DNA of 64,000 nt from Acidobacteriota bacterium (GTDB lineage Bacteria > Acidobacteriota > Terriglobia > Acidiferrales > UBA7541): NCBI GenBank assembly GCA_003223325.1, contig QHYS01000063.1, positions 1 through 64,000 on the forward strand, written 5' to 3'. Below, in pieces: positions 9,600-21,783 of the stretch (the first letter of the stretch is position 1; each line of letters opens with the position of its first letter). The notes under the pieces were generated by a model. The model ran no database searches and had not been told where the DNA came from. It saw nothing but the letters and a program-made list of their open reading frames with translations. Made by a program: the position numbers and the translations under genes.

Positions 9600-10382
9600 T
9601 CATTTGCCCTGAAATTGCGCAGCGCGCTTTTCGAGAAATGCTCGCGTGCCTTCGCGCATGTCCTCGGTCGCGCAGCTCATGCCAAAGAGCGCGGCCTCCA
9701 AAAACAAGCCTTGCTCCTGGGGCATCTCCAGGCCACGCTCTATTGCTTCCATGGTAAGCTGCACGGCCACGGGACCATTCGCAGCGATCTTCTGTGCCAG
9801 AGAATGCGCCGCCGTCAGGAGCTCGCCCGGCTCGTAAACGTGATTCACCAGCCCGATGCGTTGCGCTTCTTCGGCGGAAATCATCTCGCCGCTCAGGCAC
9901 AACTCGTGCGCGACAGCTTTTCCGCAGAGCCGCGCCAGCCGCTGGCTCCCTCCGTATCCAGGAATAATGCCCAATTTCACTTCCGGCTGCCCGAATTTTG
10001 CCGTCCGGCTCGCCAGACGAATCGAGCAAGCAAGCGCCAGTTCGCAGCCGCCGCCTAGCGCGAAGCCATTAACCGCTGCGATCGAAGGCTTGCCCAGCGT
10101 TTCGAGCTTATGCAGCACGGCTTGGCCGTGCAAAGAAGTCTCGGGCCCAGTAGTCGGTGTCAGGCGCGCCAGCTCGTTGATGTCTGCTCCAGCGATAAAA
10201 GCTTTGTCGCCCGCTCCGGTAAGAACTAGCACGCGAAGATCCTTATCGTTGCGAGCTTCGGTGAGCAGCGCATCCAGCTCATCCATGGTTTGCCGATTGA
10301 GCGCATTCAACACTTTGGGCCGGCTGAACGTGACCGTGCCGATATGCTCTTGCTTCTCGAAGATCAGATTTTGATAGGGCAT
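9600..10382 (-). CDS. Enoyl-CoA hydratase/isomerase family protein
   Basis: ALNRQTMDELDALL, GAGDKAFIAGADINEL, AAVNGFALGGGCELALACSIRLAS, KLGIIPGYGGSQRLARLCG. Confidence 0.95.
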   Translation of the reverse strand: MPYQNLIFEKQEHIGTVTFSRPKVLNALNRQTMDELDALLTEARNDKDLRVLVLTGAGDKAFIAGADINELARLTPTTGPETSLHGQAVLHKLETLGKPSIAAVNGFALGGGCELALACSIRLASRTAKFGQPEVKLGIIPGYGGSQRLARLCGKAVAHELCLSGEMISAEEAQRIGLVNHVYEPGELLTAAHSLAQKIAANGPVAVQLTMEAIERGLEMPQEQGLFLEAALFGMSCATEDMREGTRAFLEKRAAQFQGK

Positions 10383-10428
10383 GCGCTCAGGCCCCGCTGA
10401 ATCTCAGAGGCTCTTCCAATCCACATGG

Positions 10429-11322
10429 TCAAACAAGCGTCACCGGCTTCGGATTTTCGGGATCGCCATAATCGTAAAAGCCGCGCCCGGACTTACGCCC
10501 GTTCCAACCTGCCATCACCATGCGCTTCAATAGCGGAGGCGGAGCAAAGCGGCGCTCTTTGAACTCGTCGTACATGATGTTGGCGATGTAAAACGTGGTA
10601 TCCAACCCCACAAAATCGAGAAGCGTAAGCGGCCCCATGGGATGGCCGCAACCCAATTTCATGGCCCGATCAATATCTGGGATGCTGGCCACCCCTTCTT
10701 CTAGTGCGCGAACGGCGTCGAGCAAATAGGGAACCAATAGGCGGTTGACCACGAAGCCGGTGCGATCGCTCGTGCGCACGGCCGTTTTTCCAAGCCGGCC
10801 GGCAAGTGCGGCGACCTCCTCGTAAACCCTGGGATCGGTGGCAATGGTTCGGATGACCTCTGCAAGCTTCATAATGGGCACTGGATTGAAAAAGTGCAGG
10901 CCCACGAAGCGTTCCGGTCGCCGAGTGCCTACAGCCATTTCCGTGATCGACAGCGAAGACGTATTGCTGGCATAGATCGTTTGCGGCGGGCAAACTTTAT
11001 CTAGGGCTCCAAAGAGGTCTTTTTTCGCTGCAAGTTGTTCCGTGATGGCCTCGATGATCAAGTCGCAGCCTGCCAAGTCTTCGAGTTTTGTTGTTCCCCG
11101 CAGCCGGTTACGCGCGGCGTCGCGTTCCAGGGCAGTTAGCGTCCCCCGCTCGAGCAGCCGTGCCAGACTCTTATCAATATTGGCAAAGCCTTTGTCGATC
11201 AATTCCGTCGAGACTTCTCTTACCGTCACCTGCAGACCGGCCTGGGCAGCCGTTTGCGCAATGCCCGAACCCATCAAACCGCAACCCACTACGCCCAGCT
11301 TTTCAATGGCCATTCCCATCAC
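10429..11322 (-). CDS. 3-hydroxybutyryl-CoA (3-hydroxyacyl-CoA) dehydrogenase
   Basis: GVVGCGLMGSGIAQTAAQAG, ASNTSSLSITEMA, RPERFVGLHFFNPVPIMKLAEVI, DRTGFVVNRLLVPYL. Confidence 0.95.
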   Translation of the reverse strand: MMGMAIEKLGVVGCGLMGSGIAQTAAQAGLQVTVREVSTELIDKGFANIDKSLARLLERGTLTALERDAARNRLRGTTKLEDLAGCDLIIEAITEQLAAKKDLFGALDKVCPPQTIYASNTSSLSITEMAVGTRRPERFVGLHFFNPVPIMKLAEVIRTIATDPRVYEEVAALAGRLGKTAVRTSDRTGFVVNRLLVPYLLDAVRALEEGVASIPDIDRAMKLGCGHPMGPLTLLDFVGLDTTFYIANIMYDEFKERRFAPPPLLKRMVMAGWNGRKSGRGFYDYGDPENPKPVTLV

Positions 11323-13858
11323 TTTCCCTTGAGCCTGGAGGCAATCACCACGTTCCCCCCGCGCCCCTGTGCTTCCCCTAAGCCCGCTTCAGCGCGGTTG
11401 ATCAGCTCTGTGACAATGTCCTCGCTGTCATAATCGGGCCGAGCTACTGCTTCCGCTACGCTGGCGCTGAAACTGGGCGGCACTCCGCCGTCCCAAGGCG
11501 GCGCGACGTGCGCAGCAGCTTTCCGCAGCTTGTCCGCCAGGATTTGTGCCCCGGCCAACCCCGTGTCGGGGAGAATGAAGGCGATCGTCCAGGCCGTGTA
11601 CTTGATCGCTAGGTCTGTCTGGCGGATAAGCGCGTGGAACGCGCGCGCGAGTTGCTCCACATAGCGTTCAAGTTGTATCTCGCCCTGCTGCCGCAGCACT
11701 TCAGGCCCGCCATCAATCTGTACTAATGTCAGTGCCAAAGCAATGCCATTGGACTTGGCGCGATGCGCCTCCGACAGGAGACATTCCTGGTAAGAGCTTC
11801 GCGCCAGCAGCCCGGTCTTTTCGTCTGCGACTCCCACCGTGCGCGCCCGCATGCGCAGGCGGGTGTGATTTACACCCAGAAGGATTTGGTCCCCTACCGC
11901 TTGCAAAAAGTAAGTTTCGTGCGCCCGCCATCGGTGCGCAGAGGCGTATCCAGCTACTACCATGCCTGCCTGGCTTTGGGTCTCACGATTCATCAAAGCG
12001 ACGCCCAGGACCGTTTCGAGCCCCAGGTCCCTCAGAACCGGCGCCGCCGCGGCATGCAAAGGTAGTCCTCCCATCGCATCCGGCGCCGCCCGATCCAATT
12101 GGCTAAAGAGTTTCACTAGCAGAGCTCCGTTGGCGGGCTCGACATTCGGCGCGCAAAATTCCGAGGCCAGCTCAGGCGGTTTTCCCGCAGGGCCGATAAC
12201 CGCGATGCAACGCGTGACCCGCAAGTGGGTTCCGATCTCGTTGATCCCGGCGGAAAGAATGGCCCGCGCCGAGGGCAGCCGAAACAATCCCCGGCTGATC
12301 TCGGAAATCTTGGCGAGGTCGCGCATGGTGTCTGCGGAATCTGCAGCAGGCGCCGCGGAGCTCGCGGCGCGCTCCGAGGACGACGCCTGCGGCACGGTGG
12401 AGCCTTCCGGCCACCAGTTCGCGAGCTGATAAAGGTTGCGCAAGCGCTGGTTCTGTTTCTCTTCCCCGGGAAAGACCTCGGCAATTTTTTGCAGCCGCTC
12501 CACCGCCTTGGCCTGCAACGAGTACTGGAGAAAAATTTCTGCCTGCACTATCAAATCCTCGAGCGTTGGCTGAGTCGTCGGTTGTTCGGAAGCGGGGAGC
12601 GAAGGGCTCTGCGCGCCCAGCAGCGGCGTTTCCGCACCGTGCTTGGCCGTTTGTCCCAGACGGGTGCGAATGTGGGAGAGAAAAGCAGGATCGCCACGGG
12701 ATTCGATCTGGCTGAATCGCTTCTGATTGCGCGCGTCGTAGGGATCGATATCCACCAGCATTCCCAACGTCTTGGAGGCATTCTGCATGTCCCCGGCAGC
12801 GACATACAGATCAAACAGCCGAACCAGAGCGTCGAAATACTTGGTTTCGCGGTTCAATTGGGCATAGGTAACGGCCCAGAATTCGGCCAGGGGAATGGAG
12901 CCGCCGTGAGAATCCGCCAGAGCGTCGAGCCTGGCGGCAAAATCGTTCTCCCGGTGCGCCGCGCCCATTTTTTCCTGAGCCTTTTTCAGCAAAGCGACCG
13001 CCTCACCATCCTGATGCGCCGCCAGATAGCGGTCGGCCAGCTCGAAAATCCGGTTGCCCATCTCGGGTTGGTCGGCCGGGAGCCGTTCGACGACGTCGCG
13101 CGCGCGATCTAAAGCCCCAGTGAGCGTTAACGCCTCGCCAAGAGTTCGCAGGAATGCCTGATCCAGTTCGCCTCGGGCCAATGGTTCCAGCAACTGCATC
13201 GCTGCTGCTCCGTCTTTGCGGCGCAGCAGCGCCTGCGCACACAATAATGCTGGGCCGCGCTCGTTCGGCACGAGTTCGTGGGCCCTCATCATTTTCTTAA
13301 GAGCCCCTTCCACATCGCCGGAGGCCTCTGCGAGTTGACCTGCGCGGAGTAATCCGCGCGCGGCAAGTGCATTCTTGCCCAACTGCTCGGCCAGTTCCGC
13401 AATCGCTAACTGGCGTTCGGAATTATCCGGATCGAGCTGCGCTACGCGCTCCAAACAGTCGAGCGCGGCCTCTCGATTTCCGTGTGCCAGAAATAATTCC
13501 GAGGCGAACGAGTACTGCTCGACAGCTTCCTCCGCCCGACTTTGCTTCTGCAACAGCAAAGCGTATCGGGCCATCCGCGCCGGAGGCTGCTGGATACCCT
13601 TCAGCGCCCGCGTATAGATGGCTAGCGCCTTGTTTTCCTCGTGCATCTCGAAAAAGCGGTCGAAGAGCATGCCGTAATACTTGAGGGCGCGATCGGGCTG
13701 GCTAAGCCGCGTGTACAGATCCCCTAGCGCTTGCAAGGCCTCCGAGTGGCCCGGCATTTCGCTCAGAACCGCCTCGTAGGCCTCCACGGCGTCTTCGAGT
13801 CTGTTCCTCTCGAGACTCCGGGCGGCCCGGTCCAGTTGTTTGCTGACGTCGACGCTCA
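11319..13858 (-). CDS. TPR-repeat protein with GAF-like and degenerate GGDEF-like C-terminal region
   Basis: Successive TPR-like helices (VEAYEAVLSEMPGHSEALQALGDLY, ALKYYGMLFD...); C-terminus DEKTGLLARSSYQECLLSEAHRAKSNGIALALTLVQID resembles GGDEF without the GGDEF motif; start chosen at MSVDVSKQL. Confidence 0.75.
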
Positions 13859-14135
13859 TCGCTATCTTCGGAAATTTCCCGGGATCGGTCCTCTCGATTG
13901 AGGGGACGGAGCCAAACACAATATATACCGTTCGAGATTCTGCGGAAAACGTCCAGGCACACGGCAGGTGCCGCAACGTCAACTGATCCGCCGCAAAAGC
14001 CCGATCTCTTGGGGCAGTCGGGGCGCTCTCCTGGCCGCTCGCATCCAATTGTGGCAAACTGAGGTACTCTCAGGCGCTTTGCTCCCTCGTGGTGGCGAGC
14101 GGCACGATTGCTCGCGCCGAGAGAAACATATCCTC

Positions 14136-15944
<1,809 letters not shown>

Positions 15945-15999
15945 CCGCTCTCTTCAATCTGTTGTTTTTTTCGCGATCTCGCGCTCAGTTGGTTCCGCC

Positions 16000-17385
16000 T
16001 CACCTCTCTCCTGTTTCCCGCTCCGGGACTTCTCTCTCTTTCACTTCGGCGCTGAAGCGGCCGCGCGCGAGTCGTACGCGAATGCGATCGCCGAACGCCA
16101 CCTGATCCGCGGAGTGCACGACGCGGCCGGCCGCGTCATAGCAAATCGCGTAACCTCGCTCCAACACACGCAGAGGGCTGCGCTCTTCGAGCTGCACAAG
16201 CAATTTTTCGAGGCGCTGACCTTTTTCCGTGAGCGTGCGGCTCACGCGGACGCCGAGCGCGGCGGTGCGCTGGTCAAGGCGCACGGCCGCCGCTCTCAAA
16301 CGCGCCCGAAAATCGACGGTAGCGAGGCGCAACACCGCCGCTTCAAAACGCCGCTCGAGCGCTTCCAACCGGCCGCGAAGCGCGCCGCTAAGCCGTGCGC
16401 AGAGCTCGTCGGTATGCTGGCGCCTGCGGCGCAGCGCATCCTCCAAGCGCCGGGCGGCGCGATGCAGATCGAGTTCGCGGAGTTTGTGACTGGCCTGAAG
16501 CATACGATAGCGCAGCAGCTGCGCGATTTTCTCGCGCAGGTCGCAGAGCTGGCCGTCGAATTCCTGCCGCGTGCGGACGACCATTTCGGCCGCAACGGAA
16601 GGCGTCGACGCGCGCATATCGGCGGCGAAATCCGCGATGGTGAAATCGGTCTCGTGGCCGATGCCGGCGATAATGGGAATCGTGCACGCCACAATCGCCC
16701 GCGCCACAAGCTCTTCGTTGAAGACCCACAAATCCTCGAGCGACCCGCCGCCGCGCGCGAGAATAAGAACGTCGGCGAGCTGTTTGCGGTCGAAGTAGCG
16801 AATGGCCTGCACGACTTCGCTGGCCGCGCCTTCACCCTGCACGCGCACGGGATAAAGGACAATGTGCAGGTTCGGGAAGCGCCGCTGCAGGATGCGCACG
16901 ATATCGCGTACCGCGGCGCCGCGCGGCGAAGTAATCAGTCCCACGCACTGCGGCAGCACGGGAAGCGGTTTTTTCCGCCCGGGATCAAACAGGCCCTCAG
17001 CGTCGAGGCGCTTTTTCAGTTGCTCGAAGGCGAGCTGCAGAGCGCCCAAGCCGACCGGCTCCACGTGTTCGACATAAAATTGGTATTGACCGCGCGATTC
17101 GTAGACGCTGATGGAGCCGCGCACGGTCACATGCAGGCCGTCTTCGGGACGAAATTTCAGGCGCGCCAGCTGCGTGCGAAAACAGACGCAACGCACCTGC
17201 GCGTGATTGTCCTTGAGCGTGAAGTAGAGGTGGCCGGATTGCGCTGCGTGCGCGTTGGAGACCTCGCCCTCGACGAAAACGTCGGTGAACTCGCCAGCGA
17301 GCAGATCGCGGATGCGCGCGGTGAGATCGCTTACCGACCAGACCGCGCGACGCGGCATGAGCGGAAGCTGAAAGGGTTTTGCCAT
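16000..17385 (-). CDS. xseA: Exodeoxyribonuclease VII large subunit
   Basis: VSDLTARIRDLLAGEFTDVFVEGEVSNAHAAQSGHLYFTLKD, VGLITSPRGAAVRDI, ILARGGGSLEDLWVFNEE, GIGHETDFTIADFAAD. Confidence 0.95.
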   Translation of the reverse strand: MAKPFQLPLMPRRAVWSVSDLTARIRDLLAGEFTDVFVEGEVSNAHAAQSGHLYFTLKDNHAQVRCVCFRTQLARLKFRPEDGLHVTVRGSISVYESRGQYQFYVEHVEPVGLGALQLAFEQLKKRLDAEGLFDPGRKKPLPVLPQCVGLITSPRGAAVRDIVRILQRRFPNLHIVLYPVRVQGEGAASEVVQAIRYFDRKQLADVLILARGGGSLEDLWVFNEELVARAIVACTIPIIAGIGHETDFTIADFAADMRASTPSVAAEMVVRTRQEFDGQLCDLREKIAQLLRYRMLQASHKLRELDLHRAARRLEDALRRRRQHTDELCARLSGALRGRLEALERRFEAAVLRLATVDFRARLRAAAVRLDQRTAALGVRVSRTLTEKGQRLEKLLVQLEERSPLRVLERGYAICYDAAGRVVHSADQVAFGDRIRVRLARGRFSAEVKEREVPERETGER

Positions 17386-17448
17386 GGGTGCTAATTATTT
17401 GCGACGAGTCGCGTGGGCCTGATTGATTTGCACGATCACTTCTCAGGT

Positions 17449-17709
17449 CTATTTCCGGAATAACGATACCAGCCACATCACGAGCGTCAGCACCACACTC
17501 AACAAGATGCACGTGACTACCGGAAAATAGAACGAGCCGCGCTTGCCTTCGATGGCGATGTCGCCGGGCAGCCGGCCGAGCCGGAAGGGTAGGCGCCCAC
17601 TGACTAAAAACAAGCCGCCGATGGCCGCTAAAATCAGGCCGCCGAGCACCAGCCACTTCCCGAGTTCACGCGCCGGATCCATCGTATTCCAAGCCGCCGC
17701 CGACCCCAC
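17449..17709 (-). CDS. DUF2905-like small membrane protein
   Basis: LGKWLVLGGLILAAIGGLFLVSGRLPFRLGRLPGDIAIEGKRGSFYFPVVTCILLSVVLTLVMWLV, two TM segments with the conserved RLPGDI core. Confidence 0.85.
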   Translation of the reverse strand: MGSAAAWNTMDPARELGKWLVLGGLILAAIGGLFLVSGRLPFRLGRLPGDIAIEGKRGSFYFPVVTCILLSVVLTLVMWLVSLFRK

Positions 17710-18148
17710 CTAAGGCAGTTAAGTTCGTTCCTCCCCCACTCACTTTTCTGTACCTGTTCATTCTGCGGCTACTGATCTTCGAGCATGCGCAAGTCCCCTT
17801 CATGCGCCGAAAAAGATCGTGCCGTTAAAGCGTTGCTTGAGAGGCGCCTTTTTTTCATAACCATATCATTCCCAAGGAGTTCCGCTTTAGAGCCGTGCAA
17901 AGATATCATTCTGAATTGTCTCGGACGCCACTTGGCATAAGAAGAGGAGACCAGCACGCTCGTGGAAAAGACAGTCCGGCGCCAATTCGAAATTGTGTGC
18001 TCGGTTCGACGGGCAAATTTCGAGCATATTCTATTGTAATATTGTACTGCACGAGTAAATAACCGCGGCCTGAAAAGCCAAGAGATCCCTCCTCCGGTTC
18101 CTCGCTCGAGATGACCATACGGATCCATTTGAGTGTCGGTAGCCACAT

Positions 18149-18184
18149 TTAAGTTTGCACTAACGAAAGCGTATACTAACTTAA
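18149..18184. promoter_or_regulatory. Candidate operator/promoter: TTAAGTT...AACTTAA inverted repeat enclosing TATACT
   Basis: Perfect 7-bp arms 18149-18155 and 18178-18184; -10-like TATACT at 18172-18177, upstream of the AHSA1 fragment/ArsR pair. Confidence 0.3.
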
Positions 18185-18229
18185 CGCGCCGCGGCAGGGC
18201 TCAAAATCTAAACGGAGGAGCACCGGGAA

Positions 18230-18457
18230 ATGGAAACGAAGTCGATCACCCACGAAGTGTTTCTGAATGCAACCCCTCATGAAGTATTCGAAGCCTATGT
18301 AGACGACACGCAGCACGCCGAATTCTCAGGCGCACCTGCAACCATCGCACGTAGAGCCGGAGGACGGTTCACCGCGTACGATGCGCATCTCAACGGAACA
18401 ACGCAAGAGATTGAACAAGACCGTGCGCGGAACGAAGACTGCCGGGCAGGTTGGTGA
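18230..18457 (+). pseudogene. Truncated AHSA1/SRPBCC domain protein
   Basis: METKSITHEVFLNATPHEVFEAYVDDTQHAEFSGAPATIARRAGGRFTAYDAHLNG matches AHSA1 N-terminal pattern, then diverges and stops; C-terminal half missing. Confidence 0.6.
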
Positions 18458-18497
18458 TTAAGGCAGAAGGGAAGCTTTCTCTGCGCAAGAGGACGGC

Positions 18498-18821
18498 TTG
18501 GAGCAAATGCAGGCTATTTTGAGAGCCCTCGCGGAGCCGCGCCGCGTCGCCATCCTCAAGTTGGTTCGCTCAAGGGAATTGCGCGCGGGAGAGATTTCCC
18601 GGCATTTTCGAACTACGCGGCCCGCTATCTCTCAACATTTGCGAGTGCTCATCAAGGCCGGATTGCTGACAGAACGGAGGGATGGCACGCGGCGGCTTTA
18701 TCGCATCTGTCCAGAGGGCTTTGCACAATTGCGGAGTTTTCTCGAAACATTCTGGGATGAGAAGCTGGCCAAGCTGAAGTCGGCGCCAGAGGGGGAGATG
18801 ACGGAAACCCTTGGCCTCTGA
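18498..18821 (+). CDS. ArsR-family winged-helix transcriptional regulator
   Basis: ILRALAEPRRVAILKLVRSRELRAGEISRHFRTTRPAISQHLRVLIKAGLLTERRDGTRRLYRI. Confidence 0.9.
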   Translation: MEQMQAILRALAEPRRVAILKLVRSRELRAGEISRHFRTTRPAISQHLRVLIKAGLLTERRDGTRRLYRICPEGFAQLRSFLETFWDEKLAKLKSAPEGEMTETLGL

Positions 18822-19264
18822 TCCCATCGTCAAGGAAATCTACATTGAGGCGCCACCTTCGGTAGTCTTCATGTTTCTTACCGATCCCCTAAAGATGCTT
18901 CGCTGGATGAGAATTCGCGCCGAAATCGACCCGAAACCCGGCGGAATTTATCGCTTAGCTAGATCCAAATGGCCGAGACATAATTCGGAGCGAATATGTC
19001 GAGATCGTAGCTGACTCGCGCGTGGTGTTCACCTGGGGCTTCGAAGGGGGCGGCTATAGCGTGGCGGAAGGATCGAGTCGGGTGGAAATTGATCTGAAGC
19101 CAGAAGGTAAAGGCACGCGGCTTCGGCTGACCCATTGTGAGCTGCCTCCAGAAGCCCACGAACGACACGATTCCGGATGGAGTCACTATCTGGGCCGCCT
19201 GAAGACAGTCTCCGAAGGCGGCGAGTCGGATCCGATGGCCAACCCGAGCGTGCGCCACGGCTGA
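18811..19264 (+). pseudogene. AHSA1/SRPBCC domain protein, frameshifted
   Basis: MASDPIVKEIYIEAPPSVVFMFLTDPLKMLRWM...PGGIYRL in one frame; LDPNGRDIIRSEYVEIVADSRVVFTWGFEGG...LTHCELPPEAHERHDSGWSHYLGRL in another; shift near 18957. Confidence 0.75.
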
Positions 19265-19268
19265 ATCG

Positions 19269-19739
19269 CTAAAATTCAGACGAATCACCCAGCTGAACGC
19301 TGAATCCATCCGGATCCTTGACGTGAAAGCCCGCGAAGCCCTTTTCGTCCGCCTCTGGAGTGACTCCGCGCGCCTTCAGATCTCGAATGACCGATTCTCG
19401 GTTGAATTTATCTACCCCCAGGCAAAAGTGATCTACGAGCCCGGAATCCTTATCCTGTCGAAGGGTGAGATGACTCGGGCCAACCCCCAAACGTATAGCG
19501 CTGGGGTTGGCCGCTACTCGCTTCGGCAGGGCAAAGGCCCGCATGTAAAACTCTGTGGAGCGCTTTAGATCGCTGACTTGAATGGAAACGTGATTAATCG
19601 TGGAGGCCGCAAAGCCAGTATCCGCGGCCGATAGCGTTTCGCGTGCCACGGTCAGCATTGCCAAGCCCTGAATCAATTCGCGGCGGGTAAGCGCGCCGCT
19701 CTCGTAACGTCCCAACAGACTGGAAATGACGTGTTCCAC
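19269..19739 (-). CDS. VOC (glyoxalase/bleomycin resistance) family protein
   Basis: INHVSIQVSDLKRSTEFYMRAFALPKR...HFCLGVDKFN...GFHVKDPDGFSVQLGD. Confidence 0.88.
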   Translation of the reverse strand: MEHVISSLLGRYESGALTRRELIQGLAMLTVARETLSAADTGFAASTINHVSIQVSDLKRSTEFYMRAFALPKRVAANPSAIRLGVGPSHLTLRQDKDSGLVDHFCLGVDKFNRESVIRDLKARGVTPEADEKGFAGFHVKDPDGFSVQLGDSSEF

Positions 19740-19916
19740 AAGGACCTCCTGGTTCTAAATTTTGGTTTAATTTCGTGAAGTTTTCATTTTTGGTGGTTAC
19801 AACCGAGCGGTAGTGGCTCAATGTTGTGTGGCCGGGCCCGATGTGTCCGCTACCGGGGTTTTCTGGTCCCTAGGCACGAATTTCCCAGCGCTTCCACCAC
19901 CCCACCATGCACAAAG

Positions 19917-19941
19917 GCGGCGCACGCCGGGGACCCCGGTT
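19917..19941 (+). repeat. Intergenic direct repeat copy A (GCGGCGCACGCCGGGGACCCCGGTT)
   Basis: 24/25 identity with 20678..20702; the two copies flank ndk. Confidence 0.8.
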
Positions 19942-19961
19942 CCGCGCTGCGCTAAGCTGTA

Positions 19962-19978
19962 GCGTCCCTTCGGGACGC
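19962..19978 (+). other. Hairpin with UUCG tetraloop
   Basis: GCGTCCCTTCGGGACGC, perfect stem closed by C(TTCG)G, just after repeat copy A. Confidence 0.55.
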
Positions 19979-20071
19979 CAGAGCTAACTAACCCACTACC
20001 CGACCGTGCAGGTAGATATACCCGACCCGGCGCGCTGTCAAGAACCGAAGCCCTGATTGTGAAGCTGATCG

Positions 20072-20503
20072 TTACAGCAGTTCGTGGGAGGCGAAGAGGT
20101 AAGAGATTTCGAAGGCGGCGGTTTCGGCGGCGTCGGAGCCGTGGGTGCAATTATTCTGGATGCTGGTGCCGAGGTCGCGGCGGATGGAGCCCGGCACCGC
20201 CTTGGCGGGATCGGTGGCGCCCATGGTGTCGCGCCAGCGGGCGATGGCTCCGGGCGCCTCGAGGACCATGACGATGATTTTGCCGGAGCTCATAAACGAA
20301 GTGAGCTGGCCGAAAAATCCTTTCCCGCGATGCACGGCGTAAAAGCCCTCGGCCTGCAATGGCGTGAGCCGCAGGGATTTGATGGCAACGATGGAGAAGC
20401 CGCCGCGATGAATGCGGGAGAGAATGTCGCCGGCGAGGCCGCGACTCATGGCGTCGGGCTTGATGATGGCGAGCGTGCGTTCGAACGTGGTTTCGGGAGA
20501 CAA
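20072..20503 (-). CDS. ndk: Nucleoside diphosphate kinase
   Basis: ERTLAIIKPDAMSRGLAGDILSRIHRGGFSIVAIK, GATDPAKAVPGSIRRDLG, NCTHGSDAAETAAFEISYLF. Confidence 0.95.
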   Translation of the reverse strand: MSPETTFERTLAIIKPDAMSRGLAGDILSRIHRGGFSIVAIKSLRLTPLQAEGFYAVHRGKGFFGQLTSFMSSGKIIVMVLEAPGAIARWRDTMGATDPAKAVPGSIRRDLGTSIQNNCTHGSDAAETAAFEISYLFASHELL

Positions 20504-20549
20504 GGGATTCTCCTAATGCTAAATTTGCGGCGAATTCGGCACTGCTTAT

Positions 20550-20580
20550 GAGAGATTCTTCGGTTCGCTCAGAATGACAA
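20550..20580 (+). repeat. Intergenic repeat, uninterrupted copy (GAGAGATTCTTCGGTTCGCTCAGAATGACAA)
   Basis: Matches the halves of the interrupted copy at 24237..24260 and 24357..24366. Confidence 0.75.
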
Positions 20581-20677
20581 ATTTCAATATCTTCGCGCCG
20601 AATTGCTCACCACAAAGAGCCGCAACTTACATCGCAAAACCCCCAGGGCCGCGCACCACACCAACGCGCGCAAAAAC

Positions 20678-20702
20678 GCGGCGCACGCAGGGGACCCCGG
20701 TT
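20678..20702 (+). repeat. Intergenic direct repeat copy B (GCGGCGCACGCAGGGGACCCCGGTT)
   Basis: 24/25 identity with 19917..19941, with weaker similarity extending upstream. Confidence 0.8.
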
Positions 20703-20898
20703 AACGCGGGGCGCCCTAGGCTACAAAAGATAGCCAAAAGCAGATCCCTCGCTCGCACCCCCTTGCGTGGGGTAGGGCATAATGGGAGCGCTCGCTCAGA
20801 TGACGGCTACTCGCACTACTTGCCTCAGCCTATATGCCGCCCTGATCGCTCGCGCCAGTGGCTCGGGACAAGAGAGCAGCGGTCGCGAGCCGTGACGG

Positions 20899-21783
20899 TC
20901 AGCGGGCCACCGATTTGCTGAGCGCGGCGGCCAGAGTCTGGCCGATATCGGCTGGACTCTGCACGCAATGGATTCCCGCGGCGGCCATGACTTCGTATTT
21001 TTCTTTTGCCGTGCCGCTGCCCCCACTGATGATGGCGCCGGCATGACCCATGCGCCGGCCGGGCGGTGCAGTCTGCCCGGCGATGAAGCCGACCACCGGC
21101 TTGCGCACATGGCCGCGAATGAATTCCGCGGCCTGCTGCTCGGCATTGCCTCCGATCTCGCCGATCATGACGATGGCGTGCGTATCGGGATCATCGTTGA
21201 AGAGTCGCATGGCATCGAGGAATGAAGTGCCGATGATGGGGTCGCCGCCAATGCCGATGCACGTGGATTGGCCGATGCCCAGATGCGTGAGCTGACCGAC
21301 GGCTTCGTAGGTCAGGGTACCGCTACGGCTGACGACGCCGACGTGGCCTTCGCGGTGAATCTGTCCGGGCATGATGCCGATTTTGCATTTGCCCGGCGAG
21401 ATGATGCCCGGGCAATTGGGCCCGATAAGCCGAGTCCGGCTGCCACGAAGCGCGGCGGCCACGCGAACCATATCGAGTGTGGGAACGCCTTCGGTGATGC
21501 AGACGACCAGCGGCAGACCGGCGTCAATGGCCTCAAGCATGGCGTCGGCGGCAAACGGCGGGGGCACGAAAATCGCGGCGGCATTGGCTTGAGTTGCGCG
21601 GACGGTTTCGGCGACGGTATTGAAAACCGGCACATCGTTATGCAACGTGCCGCCCTTGCCCGGGGTGACTCCGGCAACCACTTTGGTGCCGTATGCGATC
21701 ATCTGGCTTGCGTGGAAGCCGCCTTCGCGGCCGGTGACACCCTGCACGATGACTCGGGTCATCTCGTTTACCAGAACGCTCAC
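20899..21783 (-). CDS. sucD: Succinate-CoA ligase subunit alpha
   Basis: [78 protein letters not shown]. Confidence 0.96.
   Translation of the reverse strand: MSVLVNEMTRVIVQGVTGREGGFHASQMIAYGTKVVAGVTPGKGGTLHNDVPVFNTVAETVRATQANAAAIFVPPPFAADAMLEAIDAGLPLVVCITEGVPTLDMVRVAAALRGSRTRLIGPNCPGIISPGKCKIGIMPGQIHREGHVGVVSRSGTLTYEAVGQLTHLGIGQSTCIGIGGDPIIGTSFLDAMRLFNDDPDTHAIVMIGEIGGNAEQQAAEFIRGHVRKPVVGFIAGQTAPPGRRMGHAGAIISGGSGTAKEKYEVMAAAGIHCVQSPADIGQTLAAALSKSVAR

Noticed and set aside
12225-13112. 295-aa plus-strand ORF
   Set aside because: Antisense to the TPR protein; no family signature
16114-17394. 426-aa plus-strand ORF
   Set aside because: Antisense shadow of xseA; no recognisable motifs
17769-18148. 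Minus-strand ORFs of 125 and 80 aa
   Set aside because: No recognisable motifs; lower-GC intergenic region; the two overlap each other in different frames
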